This document shows positions 16,577 through 25,178 of a stretch of 64,000 bases of DNA, piece by piece; positions within the stretch are counted from its first letter, which is position 1, and each line of letters opens with the position of its first letter. Source of the stretch: Mucilaginibacter sp. PPCGB 2223 (GTDB lineage Bacteria > Bacteroidota > Bacteroidia > Sphingobacteriales > Sphingobacteriaceae); assembly GCF_001705515.1 (NCBI RefSeq), contig NZ_MDJS01000004.1, positions 558,001 through 622,000 on the forward strand, in the 5' to 3' direction. The notes under the pieces were generated by a model. It worked only from the letters and a program-made list of their open reading frames with translations, had not been told where the DNA came from and searched no databases. The translations under genes were made by a program, and so were the position numbers.

Positions 16577-17395
16577 TTGAAAATAGTCACCGAAAAGGAT
16601 TCTCATTATAATAACCTCGACCAGATGTCGGTTAACGAGATCCTGACAAACATTAACAAAGAAGACCAGACCGTTGCAGATGCTGTTAAAAAGGCCATTC
16701 CGCAGTTGGAAAAACTAGTTACGGTAACTGCCGAACGGATGAAGAACGGCGGCAGGCTGTTTTATATAGGAGCCGGTACCAGTGGCAGGCTGGGTGTGGT
16801 TGATGCTTCCGAATGCCCTCCTACCTATGGCGTCCCGTTCGATTGGGTTGTCGGTATCATCGCCGGCGGCGACGGCGCTATACGCAAAGCTGTTGAATTT
16901 GCCGAAGACGATGCCGAACAGGCCTGGAAGGACTTGCTGGAATACAATATAAACGATAAGGACGTGCTGGTAGGCATAGCCGCATCGGGTACTACGCCTT
17001 ACGTTGTGGGTGGTCTGCAAACGGCTAACGCGCATGGCGTGGTAACCGGCTGCATTGTTTGTAACGAAGGCGGGCCTATAGCAGCGGCAGCGCAATACCC
17101 TGTCGAGATCGTCACCGGCCCTGAGTTTGTTACCGGCTCAACCCGCATGAAAGCCGGCACCGCGCAAAAACTCGCCCTCAATATGCTCAGTACAAGCGTA
17201 ATGATAAGGCTGGGCCGTGTTGTTGGCAACAAGATGGTGGATATGCAGTTATCCAATAACAAACTCATCGATCGGGGTACCAATATGGTGATGCAGGCCA
17301 CCGGGCTCGACGAGCAAACCGCCGCCAACCTGCTCGAAAAATATGGCAGCGTACGTCAGGCCATCGATCATGCGCCCGTAACACAAAGAAAGTAG
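16577..17395 (+). CDS. murQ: N-acetylmuramic acid 6-phosphate etherase
   Basis: About 272 aa if started at TTG 16577 (MKIVTEKDSHYNNL...), which matches the usual 'ITEKDS-Y' beginning of MurQ; an in-frame TTG at 16535 would add an unusual extension. The enzyme cleaves the D-lactyl ether of MurNAc-6-P to GlcNAc-6-P in cell-wall recycling. The SIS fold is seen in GAGTSGRLGVVDASECPPTY, VGIAASGTTPYV and VTGSTRMKAGTAQK, all diagnostic. No amgK/murU genes are adjacent; a conserved unknown gene follows after 28 bp. Confidence 0.94.
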   Translation: MKIVTEKDSHYNNLDQMSVNEILTNINKEDQTVADAVKKAIPQLEKLVTVTAERMKNGGRLFYIGAGTSGRLGVVDASECPPTYGVPFDWVVGIIAGGDGAIRKAVEFAEDDAEQAWKDLLEYNINDKDVLVGIAASGTTPYVVGGLQTANAHGVVTGCIVCNEGGPIAAAAQYPVEIVTGPEFVTGSTRMKAGTAQKLALNMLSTSVMIRLGRVVGNKMVDMQLSNNKLIDRGTNMVMQATGLDEQTAANLLEKYGSVRQAIDHAPVTQRK

Positions 17396-17423
17396 GATTC
17401 ATTCGGATAGGGGTTGGGACAGG

Positions 17424-17990
17424 ATGCACGAGATAGAACCATATTACCGCTGGCGCGACGATTATATAGCCGCCGAAGACGAGCTTTCGCCTTTTTATGC
17501 GACGGAATACAACGAGTTTGAGTTCGATAAACAGGTATACAACTACCTGCTCCACCCGCAGTGGGACTCGTTCGGCTCCAACACGCTATACCTCAAAGTT
17601 TTATTTGCCGATTACGACCGGGGCTACACCATCATCGAATTGATTGGCGAATGGAACGACGCCATCGATAACGACATCATGGTACTGAAACGGGAACTCA
17701 TTGAACTGATGATGGATGAAGGCATCAATAAATTCATCCTCATCGGCGAAAACGTGCTCAACTTCCACTCGAGCGATGACTGTTACTACGAAGAATGGTT
17801 CCAGGAGGTGGAGGATGGCTGGATAGCGGGCATCAATTTCCGCGATCATGTGATCAACGAGTTTAAGCGAAACAACATCGATTATTATATTAATTTCGGC
17901 GGTGTTTTAGACGATCTGGGCTGGCGAACGCTGAAACCTTTGCAGGTATTCAAAAAAGTTGAAGAGTTGTTGGTTAAACGCTTGAATTAA
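17424..17990 (+). CDS. Conserved protein of unknown function downstream of murQ
   Basis: 188 aa, very acidic, with no signal peptide or membrane segment. The N-terminus is rich in Tyr/Glu (IEPYYRWRDDYIAAEDELSPFYATEY), followed by a predicted alpha/beta core (TIIELIGEWND, INKFILIGENVLNFHSSDDCYYEEWFQEVEDGW, YINFGGVLDDLGWRTLKP). It is likely cotranscribed with murQ (28-bp gap). I do not recognise a family; a link to cell-wall recycling is suggested only by position. Confidence 0.75.
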   Translation: MHEIEPYYRWRDDYIAAEDELSPFYATEYNEFEFDKQVYNYLLHPQWDSFGSNTLYLKVLFADYDRGYTIIELIGEWNDAIDNDIMVLKRELIELMMDEGINKFILIGENVLNFHSSDDCYYEEWFQEVEDGWIAGINFRDHVINEFKRNNIDYYINFGGVLDDLGWRTLKPLQVFKKVEELLVKRLN

Positions 17991-18009
17991 TCAATCGCTT
18001 ATAAGTATA

Positions 18010-18038
18010 TTGCACTAAAAAAATACAAATTACGTTTA
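18010..18038 (+). promoter_or_regulatory. Promoter of the Bax-inhibitor-like gene
   Basis: A TTG at 18010-18012 and TACGTTTA at 18031-18038 are 18 bp apart, matching the Bacteroidota -33/-7 pattern (TTTG / TAnnTTTG with a final A). The ATG follows 19 bp later. Confidence 0.6.
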
Positions 18039-18057
18039 TACCTTAAATTAATTAACA

Positions 18058-18810
18058 ATGGAAACTAAAGGTTTTGATTATAAAACAAACGATATCGAAT
18101 ACAAATACGATAACGTTATACAAATAGACGACAGCACCAACGTACGTAAGTTTATGGCTAACGTATTTTTGTGGATGTTTGTTGCATTGGGCTTGTCCGC
18201 AGTTAGCGCTTACGAATTTGCCACAAACCCGCAATTGCTGACATTGCTTTACGATCCTGCCACCGGCAGCACAACCGGCCTTGCCATTGCGGTAATGCTG
18301 GCACCCTTCGCGTTTCTTTTGGCCATCTCATTTGGCTTACAAAAAATGTCGTACCCTGTGTTATTGATATTATTCATCGCTTTTGCCACTGTAATGGGTA
18401 TTAGCCTCAGCTGGATATTGCTCGCTTACACCGCCGGTTCGGTATTGGGCGTATTCATCACCACATCGGTAGTTTTTGGTACGATGGCCATTGCAGGGTA
18501 TACCACCCAACGCGATCTGACCTCTTTCGGCTCGTTACTGATCGCAGGCTTATGGGGTATCATCATCGCATCATTGGTCAACTGGTTCTTACACAGCCAG
18601 CAATTGGATTATATTATCAGCTACGTAGGCGTTGCCGTATTTGTGGGTTTAACCGCTTACGATGTGCAAAAGCTTAAACAACTGGCTGCCTCAGAAGATG
18701 TTGACGGAACCCTGAAAAATAAGTTAGGCTTAATGGGCGCATTAAACCTCTACCTCGATTTCGTGAACCTGTTCCTGATGCTGCTGCGCTTATTCGGCCG
18801 CAGAAGATAA
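18058..18810 (+). CDS. Bax inhibitor-1 / YccA family membrane protein
   Basis: 250 aa. A hydrophilic N-terminus of about 35 residues is followed by seven predicted transmembrane helices beginning at FMANVFLWMFVALGLSAVSAY. The BI-1 hallmark at the end of the bundle is clear: YVGVAVFVGLTAYDVQKLKQL, with the conserved Asp, and the final LNLYLDFVNLFLMLLRLFGRR. BI-1 proteins form membrane channels or leaks for calcium/protons; the bacterial role (stress tolerance, FtsH-associated in YccA) is family knowledge. Confidence 0.95.
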   Translation: METKGFDYKTNDIEYKYDNVIQIDDSTNVRKFMANVFLWMFVALGLSAVSAYEFATNPQLLTLLYDPATGSTTGLAIAVMLAPFAFLLAISFGLQKMSYPVLLILFIAFATVMGISLSWILLAYTAGSVLGVFITTSVVFGTMAIAGYTTQRDLTSFGSLLIAGLWGIIIASLVNWFLHSQQLDYIISYVGVAVFVGLTAYDVQKLKQLAASEDVDGTLKNKLGLMGALNLYLDFVNLFLMLLRLFGRRR

Positions 18811-18830
18811 TTTCTTAATAGCATTATTTT

Positions 18831-18886
18831 AATGCCGGTAAAAAGGATGTACAAACTCATTTGCAGCTTTTTACCGGCATTTTTAT
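18831..18886 (+). terminator. Hairpin downstream of the BI-1 gene, overlapping the next gene's start
   Basis: A 15-bp perfect inverted repeat (AATGCCGGTAAAAAG at 18831-18845, CTTTTTACCGGCATT at 18867-18881) with a 21-nt loop is followed by TTTATT. It can act as a terminator for the BI-1 gene. The right arm encodes part of the next protein's signal peptide, and the likely ATG at 18847 lies in the loop. Confidence 0.5.
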
Positions 18887-19450
18887 TAGCCATCTGCGTC
18901 AACGCCGCTGCACCGGCTATTGATCTTAACCGCACTTCGGCAAAAGCCAAACAAGCCCTTACTTTTTGTAAACAAAAAGGCTATAACACCCGCTACTGTA
19001 TCCTTATCGATATGAGCCTGCCATCGGGCGTAAAGCGTTTCATACTATGGGATTTTAGCAAAAAAAACATCATCACCTCGGGCCTCATCAGCCATGGTTG
19101 CGGCAGTATGCCATGGTCGGGCAAATGGAGTAAGGATAAAGCCCCGGTTCAGTAACCGCGACGGTAGCCATTGCACCGCCCTGGGCAAATACCGTATCGA
19201 TCAGCGCGCCTACAGCGCATGGGGCATCCATGTTAAATATCACCTTACGGGATTGGAAGCTACCAACAACAATGCGTTTAAACGTGAGATCGTTTTCCAC
19301 TCCTGGGAAAGCGTGCCCGAAACCGAAGTATACCCCGATGGCGTCCCCGAAGGCTGGGGCTGCCCCGCTATATCAAATGACACAATGAAAGTTGTAGATA
19401 CACTGCTGCGCAACCAGAAAAGGCACACACTGCTATGGGTGTATCAGTGA
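18847..19450 (+). pseudogene. Frameshifted murein L,D-transpeptidase (YkuD_2-like)
   Basis: The first frame gives a signal peptide (MYKLICSFLPAFLLAICVNA) and then RYCILIDMSLPSGVKRFILWD and ISHGCGSMPWSG, ending at a TAA at 19153-19155. The second half lies in another frame: FSNRDGSHCTALGKYRI, YSAWGIHVKYHLTGLE and GVPEGWGCPAIS, with the catalytic Cys, up to 19450. Removing one base in the GCCCCGG stretch at 19141-19147 would join them into a protein of about 200 aa with a normal catalytic domain. Either a real single-base mutation or a sequencing error in the C-run. An alternative ATG is at 18832. Confidence 0.8.
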
Positions 19451-19542
19451 ATAATAATTTTACGCCATCTTCAAAATCACTCACAACTCACCATTCACCA
19501 CTGATCCCCTTGCACTTTACAACTTTATTACGCACCTTTGTG

Positions 19543-19658
19543 CTGCTTATAGAGAAAGGCGGAGGGATTAGACCCTGCGATGCCTTAGCAACCTGTACTT
19601 ACAAGGTGCTACATTCTACTCAGAACCACTCTTTTCAGGGTCTGGGACAGATAAGCGA
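19543..19658 (+). promoter_or_regulatory. SAM-I (S-box) riboswitch upstream of metH
   Basis: The aptamer is clear: P1 strand GCTTAT (19545-19550) pairs with ATAAGC (19651-19656), followed by AGAGAAAGGCGGAGGGA, then GATGCCTTAGCAACC, then AAGGTGCTACATTCTAC and the closing GATAAGCG. S-adenosylmethionine binding should reduce expression of the methionine-synthesis genes that follow. No obvious terminator hairpin with T-run lies between the aptamer and metH, so the expression platform could be translational or lie within 19660-19796. Confidence 0.94.
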
Positions 19659-19689
19659 AGGTCAACTTAACACCCGACTTTTCGACATA

Positions 19690-19796
19690 AGCAGATTTAG
19701 GATTACACTGATTTTTGTGATATGATTGCACCGATGAGGTGACCATTTCGTAGGTAATCTGTGGAATCACTAATATAATCGGTGAAATCAACAACA
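19690..19796. repeat. Repeat-like leader segment between riboswitch and metH
   Basis: Contains GATTTAGGATTACACTGATT, TAATCTGTGGAATCAC and ATAATCGGTGAAATCAAC, words typical of Bacteroidota dispersed intergenic repeats. It puts about 140 nt between the aptamer and the start codon. Assignment is from pattern only. Confidence 0.45.
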
Positions 19797-22700
19797 ATGA
19801 ACATCAGACAGGAACTAAAAAAACGTATTCTCATTATCGACGGCGCAATGGGCACCATGATACAGCGGTATCAGCTCACCGAGGCCGACTTTCGTGGCGA
19901 GCGTTTTAAAGATCACCCTTCGGATTTGCAGGGCAATAACGACCTGCTCAACATCACCCGCCCCGATGTGATCAAAGCTATACACGCCGAATATTTAGAG
20001 GCCGGCGCCGACATTATCGAAACCAATACCTTCAGCACGCAGGTGATCTCGCTTGCCGATTATAAAATGGAGCCTTTAGCCTACGAGTTAAGCTACGAAG
20101 GTGCACGCCTGGCTAAAGAGGTTGCCGCAGAATACACGCAAAAGAATCCTGGTAAACCACGCTTTGTGGCCGGAGCAATCGGGCCAACAAACCGTACCGC
20201 ATCGCTTTCGCCCGATGTGAACGACCCGGGCTACCGCGCCGTTACTTTTGACGACCTGGTAAACGCTTATTACGATCAGGTTCGCGGCCTGGTTGATGGC
20301 GGCAGCGATGTGTTGCTGATCGAAACTATTTTTGATACACTAAACGCCAAAGCGGCCATCTTCGCTATCAAAAAATACGAAGAGGAATGTAAAGCTGCGG
20401 GTAAAGATTATGCAGCCTTCCGCCCTACAGGCGGCATCATGATATCCGGAACCATAACCGATGCTTCCGGTCGTACCTTATCAGGCCAAACTGTTGAGGC
20501 ATTCTGGAACTCGGTTCGCCACGCTAACTTACTTTCGGTAGGTTTAAACTGCGCATTAGGTGCAAAAGAAATGCGCCCGCACATCGAAGAGCTTTCGAAC
20601 ATCGCTGATGTATTTATATCGGCCTATCCCAACGCGGGCTTACCAAACGAGTTTGGCGCGTACGACGAAACACCGCACGAAACCGCCCATCTGGTCGAAG
20701 ACTTTATGGAAAGCGGCCTGGTGAACATTGCTGGTGGCTGCTGCGGCACCACGCCCGACCATATCCGCTGCATCGCCGAAAAGGCCGCCAAGTTCCCGCC
20801 AAGGGTAAAACCCGAAATTACGCCATACATGCGCCTAAGCGGTTTGGAAGCGGTAAACATTACACCCGAAACCAATTTTGTAAACGTAGGCGAGCGTACC
20901 AATATCACCGGTTCGCCAAAATTCAGCAAGCTCATCCTGGCCGAAGATTTTGAAGGCGCACTGGTTGTAGCACGCCAGCAGGTTGATGGCGGCGCGCAGG
21001 TGATAGACGTCAATATGGACGAGGGCATGATCGACTCAGAGGCTTCGATGGTAAAGTTTTTAAACCTCATCGCCTCCGAACCCGATATCGCCAAGCTGCC
21101 CATCATGGTCGATTCATCCAAATGGACCGTGATCGAAGCCGGTTTGAAATGCCTGCAGGGCAAAGGCATCGTTAACTCGATCTCGCTTAAAGAGGGAGAA
21201 GACAAGTTCCGCGAATACGCCAAAAAGATCATGCAATATGGCGCGGCCACCGTGGTGATGGCTTTTGATGAACAAGGCCAGGCCGATAGCTACGAACGCC
21301 GTATCGAGATCTGCAAACGCAGTTACGATATCCTGGTAAACGAGATCGGCTTCCCGCCGCAGGACATCATCTTCGACCCGAACATCTTAACCGTTGCCAC
21401 CGGATTAGAGGAACACAATAATTACGCTGTCGATTTCATCAACGCTACCCGCTGGATAAAACAAAACCTGCCCCTGGCTAAAGTAAGCGGCGGTGTAAGT
21501 AATATCTCCTTCTCCTTCCGCGGTAATAACGTAGTGCGCGAAGCCATGCACTCGGCATTTTTATACCATGCCATCAAGGCCGGTATGGATATGGGTATTG
21601 TTAACGCGGGTATGCTCGAGGTTTACGAAGAAATTCCGAAAGAGCTGTTAGAGCGCGTGGAAGATGTATTATTAAACCGCCGCCCTGATGCTACCGAACG
21701 TTTGGTCGACTTTGCCGAAACCGTAAAAGCTAAAGGCAAAGAAGTGGTAAAAGACGAAGAATGGCGTAAAGAGCCGGTTGAGCAACGTTTATCACACGCC
21801 CTGGTAAAAGGCATTATCGAATACCTCGACGACGACGTGGAAGAGGCGCGCTTAAAATATGCCAAGCCTTTAGAAGTTATCGAAGGCCCGCTGATGGATG
21901 GCATGAACATCGTAGGCGACCTGTTTGGCGCCGGTAAAATGTTTTTGCCCCAGGTGGTTAAATCGGCACGTGTAATGAAAAAGGCCGTGGCCTATCTGTT
22001 ACCTTTCATCGAACTCGAAAAGCAAAAAGCGATCGAATCGGGCGAAGGTAGTAACGAACGTGCAAACGCCGGTAAAGTATTAATGGCTACCGTAAAAGGC
22101 GATGTGCACGATATCGGCAAAAACATCGTAGGTGTAGTACTGGCCTGCAACAACTTCGAGGTTATCGATCTGGGTGTGATGGTACCCGCGCAAAAGATCA
22201 TCGACGAAGCTATCGCTCAAAAAGCCGACATTATCGGCTTAAGCGGCCTCATCACCCCATCGCTGGATGAGATGGTGCATTTCGCTAAAGAAATGGAGCG
22301 CAACAACTTCGATATCCCGCTCATCGTAGGTGGTGCAACCACATCGCGTATCCATGCCGCGGTAAAGATCGCGCCTAACTACTCCGGCCCCGCCATACAC
22401 GTACTGGATGCCAGCCGCAGCGTTACCGTGTGCAGCAGCCTGATGAGCAAGGATAACCGCGATGCCTATATCAACGGTATCCGCGAAGAGTATGATAAAG
22501 CACGCGAAGCGCATTTAAATAAAAAGTCAGATAAGCGCTTTGTAACCATAGAAGAAGCCCGTAAGCAACGGATAGAGCTGAATTTGAACGGCGCTATGCC
22601 GCCAAAGCCAACCTTTACGGGGACAAAGGTTTTCGAAGCCTTCCCGCTTGAAGAACTGGTACCTTATATCGATTGGACGCCTTTCTTCCATACCTGGGAG

Positions 22701-23513
22701 CTGCGCGGCAGTTTCCCTAAGATATTCGATGATAAATACGTAGGTGTTGAAGCTAAAAAATTGTACGACGACGCGCAGGTATTGCTCAACAGGATCGTAT
22801 CCGAAAAACTGCTGCAGGCAAACGGCGTTATCGGTTTTTGGCCGGCAAACAGCGTTGGCGATGATATCGAGCTGTATGCCGACGAAAGCCGTACTAAGGT
22901 TTTAGATACCATCTACACCCTTCGCCAGCAGGCCGAAAAAGTGAAAGACGAACCTTACTACGCCTTGGCCGATTTTATTGCACCAAAAGCAAGCGGCGTA
23001 CCTGATTATTGGGGCGGTTTTGCCGTAACAGCAGGCATTGGCTGCGATGAACTGGTTGCAGGTTTTGAAGCCGACCACGACGATTACAACAGCATTATGG
23101 CCAAAGCCATTGCCGATCGTTTTGCCGAGGCTTTCGCCGAAAAAATGCACGAACTGGTACGTAAACAATACTGGGGCTACGCCAAAGAAGAACACCTCGA
23201 AAGCGAAGACCTCATTAAAGAAAAATACCAGGGCATACGCCCGGCACCAGGCTACCCCGCCTGCCCCGATCATACCGAAAAGACAACGCTGTTTAAACTG
23301 CTCAAAGCCGAAGAAAACGCCCAAATGCACCTCACCGAAAGCCTGGCCATGATGCCCGCCGCATCGGTAAGCGGCTTTTACTTCGCCCACCCGCAGTCGC
23401 GCTACTTTGGCTTAGGCAAGATCAGCAAAGATCAGGTTGAGGATTACGCTAAAAGGAAAGGCATGCCACTCGAAGAAGTTGAAAGGTGGTTGAGCCCGAA
23501 TTTGGCTTATTAG
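19797..23513 (+). CDS. metH: Cobalamin-dependent methionine synthase
   Basis: 1238 aa, close to E. coli MetH (1227). Start ATG 19797; a GTG five codons upstream is in frame. Modules in order: homocysteine-binding barrel with zinc cysteines (GLNCALGAKEMRP, GGCCGTTPDHI), methyl-THF-binding barrel (FVNVGERTNITGSPKF), B12 cap and Rossmann domain with GDVHDIGKNIVGVVL, whose His coordinates cobalt, and the SAM-binding activation domain (FFHTWELRGSFPKI, RPAPGYPACPDHTEK). Transfers the methyl group of 5-methyl-THF to homocysteine. Controlled by the upstream SAM-I riboswitch. Its TAG stop lies inside the left inverted repeat of the four-helix-bundle element. Confidence 0.97.
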   Translation: MNIRQELKKRILIIDGAMGTMIQRYQLTEADFRGERFKDHPSDLQGNNDLLNITRPDVIKAIHAEYLEAGADIIETNTFSTQVISLADYKMEPLAYELSYEGARLAKEVAAEYTQKNPGKPRFVAGAIGPTNRTASLSPDVNDPGYRAVTFDDLVNAYYDQVRGLVDGGSDVLLIETIFDTLNAKAAIFAIKKYEEECKAAGKDYAAFRPTGGIMISGTITDASGRTLSGQTVEAFWNSVRHANLLSVGLNCALGAKEMRPHIEELSNIADVFISAYPNAGLPNEFGAYDETPHETAHLVEDFMESGLVNIAGGCCGTTPDHIRCIAEKAAKFPPRVKPEITPYMRLSGLEAVNITPETNFVNVGERTNITGSPKFSKLILAEDFEGALVVARQQVDGGAQVIDVNMDEGMIDSEASMVKFLNLIASEPDIAKLPIMVDSSKWTVIEAGLKCLQGKGIVNSISLKEGEDKFREYAKKIMQYGAATVVMAFDEQGQADSYERRIEICKRSYDILVNEIGFPPQDIIFDPNILTVATGLEEHNNYAVDFINATRWIKQNLPLAKVSGGVSNISFSFRGNNVVREAMHSAFLYHAIKAGMDMGIVNAGMLEVYEEIPKELLERVEDVLLNRRPDATERLVDFAETVKAKGKEVVKDEEWRKEPVEQRLSHALVKGIIEYLDDDVEEARLKYAKPLEVIEGPLMDGMNIVGDLFGAGKMFLPQVVKSARVMKKAVAYLLPFIELEKQKAIESGEGSNERANAGKVLMATVKGDVHDIGKNIVGVVLACNNFEVIDLGVMVPAQKIIDEAIAQKADIIGLSGLITPSLDEMVHFAKEMERNNFDIPLIVGGATTSRIHAAVKIAPNYSGPAIHVLDASRSVTVCSSLMSKDNRDAYINGIREEYDKAREAHLNKKSDKRFVTIEEARKQRIELNLNGAMPPKPTFTGTKVFEAFPLEELVPYIDWTPFFHTWELRGSFPKIFDDKYVGVEAKKLYDDAQVLLNRIVSEKLLQANGVIGFWPANSVGDDIELYADESRTKVLDTIYTLRQQAEKVKDEPYYALADFIAPKASGVPDYWGGFAVTAGIGCDELVAGFEADHDDYNSIMAKAIADRFAEAFAEKMHELVRKQYWGYAKEEHLESEDLIKEKYQGIRPAPGYPACPDHTEKTTLFKLLKAEENAQMHLTESLAMMPAASVSGFYFAHPQSRYFGLGKISKDQVEDYAKRKGMPLEEVERWLSPNLAY

Positions 23514-23926
23514 TATCAAGTAGTTAGTATCAAGTATCAAGACAGAAAAACCATGCACAATTTTAAAGAGCTTAAAGTTTGGAAAGCTGGTATCCAGTTA
23601 TCAAAGTCGATATTTACACTAACTAAAACATTCCCAACCAATGAAAGATTTGGGCTAATCTCTCAGATGAACCGGGCAGTTGTTTCTATTCCTTCAAATA
23701 TTGCTGAAGGTTGTGGACGAAAATCCGACAAGGAGCTATATCAGTTTCTGAATATTGCTTTAGGGTCTGCATTTGAATTGGAAACACAGCTAATAATTGC
23801 CAGAGAATTTGAATATATAAATGACGAAACTCTAAACACGATCTGTAATTTAGTTGGCGAAATACAAAAGATGATCTACGGGTTGCAAAAAAGTCTTGCT
23901 ACTTGATACTAACTACTTGATACTAA
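23510..23926. mobile_element. Four-helix-bundle gene cassette bounded by perfect 27-bp inverted repeats
   Basis: The 27 bp at 23510-23536 (starting TTAGTATCAAGTAG) are the exact reverse complement of 23900-23926. Each arm also contains an internal duplication of TAGTATCAAGTA. The 417-bp unit contains one gene and sits exactly between metH and metF, carrying the metH stop codon at its left edge and ending 3 bp before the metF ATG. The layout (a protein of the IVS/S23 family inside a long stem) recalls intervening sequences of 23S rRNA genes. Mobility itself is inference. Confidence 0.65.
23553..23906 (+). CDS. Four-helix bundle protein (23S rRNA IVS / S23 family)
   Basis: 117 aa. The family pattern is complete: MHNFKELKVWKAGIQL, FPTNERFGLISQMNRAVVSI, PSNIAEGCGRKSDKELYQFL, NIALGSAFELETQLIIARE and a final helix EIQKMIYGLQKSL. 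These small helical proteins occur in 23S rRNA intervening sequences and as free-standing genes and share a fold with the Avd accessory protein of diversity-generating retroelements; their activity is not established. The gene lies inside the methionine operon and its TGA stop falls within the right inverted repeat, so it is probably transcribed with metH and metF. AT content is visibly higher than in its neighbours, consistent with separate origin. Confidence 0.93.
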   Translation: MHNFKELKVWKAGIQLSKSIFTLTKTFPTNERFGLISQMNRAVVSIPSNIAEGCGRKSDKELYQFLNIALGSAFELETQLIIAREFEYINDETLNTICNLVGEIQKMIYGLQKSLAT

Positions 23927-23929
23927 TTA

Positions 23930-24886
23930 ATGAAAATTACCGAACACATCAACAACGCAAAGGGCAAAACATTATTCTCGTTCGAACTACTGCCGCCTAT
24001 CAAAGGCTCGAGCATACAAGGTATTTTTAATGCGATAGACCCGCTGATGGAGCTTAATCCTCCATTTATCGATGTCACCTCGCTGCGCGAAGACCATATC
24101 TATAAAGAACATCCAAACGGATTGTTAGAGAAAGTGATCACCCGCAAACGCCCGGGTACCGTTGCTGTTTGCGCAGCGATTATGAATAAATATAAAGTAG
24201 ATGCCGTGCCTCACCTCATCTGCGGCGGTTTCACCAAAGAAGAAACCGAGTACGCCTTGATCGACCTCCAGTTTTTAGGTATCGATAACGTGCTGGTGCT
24301 GCGCGGCGATGCCCGCAAGGCCGATTCGGGTTTTGTACCTACTCCCGGCGGCCACGCTTACGCTACCGACCTGCTGGGCCAGGTTGTCAATATGAACAAT
24401 GGTATTTACCTGCACGGCGATGTGGAGTCGCCCTATAAAACTGATTTCTGTATCGGTGTTGCCGGTTACCCCGAAAAGCATTTTGAGGCCCCGAACCTTA
24501 AGACCGATTTTAAATACCTCAAGCAAAAGGTAGATATGGGCGCCAACTTCATCGTTACCCAGATGTTTTTTGATAACCAGAAGTACTTCGACTTTGTGAA
24601 CAACTGCCGGGCCAATGGCATCAACGTGCCCATCATACCCGGTTTAAAACCTATCACCGTATCGAAGCAATTGATCAGCCTATCGAAAATATTCCATATC
24701 GATATCCCCGAGGCCTTAACCGAAGCCATTACCGAAGCCAAAACCAAGGAAGACGTGCGCGAGGTTGGCATACAGTGGATGATACAGCAATGTAAAGAGC
24801 TCGTTAAGTTCGGCGTGCCGGTATTGCACTTTTATACCATGGGTAACCCGGAGCCAACTAAACACATAGCACAGGCGGTATTTTAG
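23930..24886 (+). CDS. metF: 5,10-methylenetetrahydrofolate reductase
   Basis: 318 aa FAD-dependent TIM barrel. Reduces methylene-THF to methyl-THF, the methyl donor used by MetH encoded just upstream. Visible motifs: SFELLPPIKG with the catalytic Glu, PFIDVTSLREDH, VPHLICGGFTKEETE, NVLVLRGDA (flavin contact), GVAGYPEKHFEAPN, FIVTQMFFDNQKYFDF and VPIIPGLKPI. The ATG lies 3 bp after the right inverted repeat of the cassette, so translation signals are partly repeat-derived. Likely under the same SAM-I riboswitch. Confidence 0.96.
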   Translation: MKITEHINNAKGKTLFSFELLPPIKGSSIQGIFNAIDPLMELNPPFIDVTSLREDHIYKEHPNGLLEKVITRKRPGTVAVCAAIMNKYKVDAVPHLICGGFTKEETEYALIDLQFLGIDNVLVLRGDARKADSGFVPTPGGHAYATDLLGQVVNMNNGIYLHGDVESPYKTDFCIGVAGYPEKHFEAPNLKTDFKYLKQKVDMGANFIVTQMFFDNQKYFDFVNNCRANGINVPIIPGLKPITVSKQLISLSKIFHIDIPEALTEAITEAKTKEDVREVGIQWMIQQCKELVKFGVPVLHFYTMGNPEPTKHIAQAVF

Positions 24887-24903
24887 TTTTATTGGAAATT
24901 TTC

Positions 24904-24957
24904 TAAATTTGAGACAACGCGTACCGGTTATCCCCTTAACCGGCCGATTTGTTTTTT
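24904..24957 (+). promoter_or_regulatory. Possible promoter and hairpin after metF
   Basis: TAAATTTG at 24904-24911 fits a -7 box. A 7-bp stem (CCGGTTA with TAACCGG, 24924-24943) follows and then a T-run at 24952-24957. The hairpin could terminate metF transcription or form a leader for the 66-aa gene; the sequence does not decide. Confidence 0.3.
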
Positions 24958-24977
24958 CTCAAGCCTAAACTATCGTT

Positions 24978-25178
24978 ATGAAATTTATCGTTACTTTCCG
25001 AAACTCTATTTACACTGTTGGCGCTTACAGGGTAGCCCCGTCAAAACCTATTGAAGCAGTGGTAATAAGCGACTATACCATTACCGGTAATTTTTTAACC
25101 TGTACTACTACCGATTATAACCGCAAGATGATCATCCCGCTGGATAATATCCTGGGTTTGTGCGAATCGTTTGAGTGA
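24978..25178 (+). CDS. Small conserved protein of unknown function
   Basis: 66 aa, no signal peptide. It looks like a small beta barrel: MKFIVTFRNSIYTVGAYRVAP, then AVVISDYTITGNFLTCTTTDYNRKMIIPLDNILGL, suggesting two repeated beta-hairpins. The clean ATG and the convergent arrangement with the HAD gene (stops abut exactly) support real coding. I do not recognise the family. Confidence 0.6.
   Translation: MKFIVTFRNSIYTVGAYRVAPSKPIEAVVISDYTITGNFLTCTTTDYNRKMIIPLDNILGLCESFE

Noticed and set aside
22902..23390. 162-codon minus-strand frame inside metH
   Set aside because: Long only because of codon bias on the opposite strand; metH is complete with all catalytic motifs.
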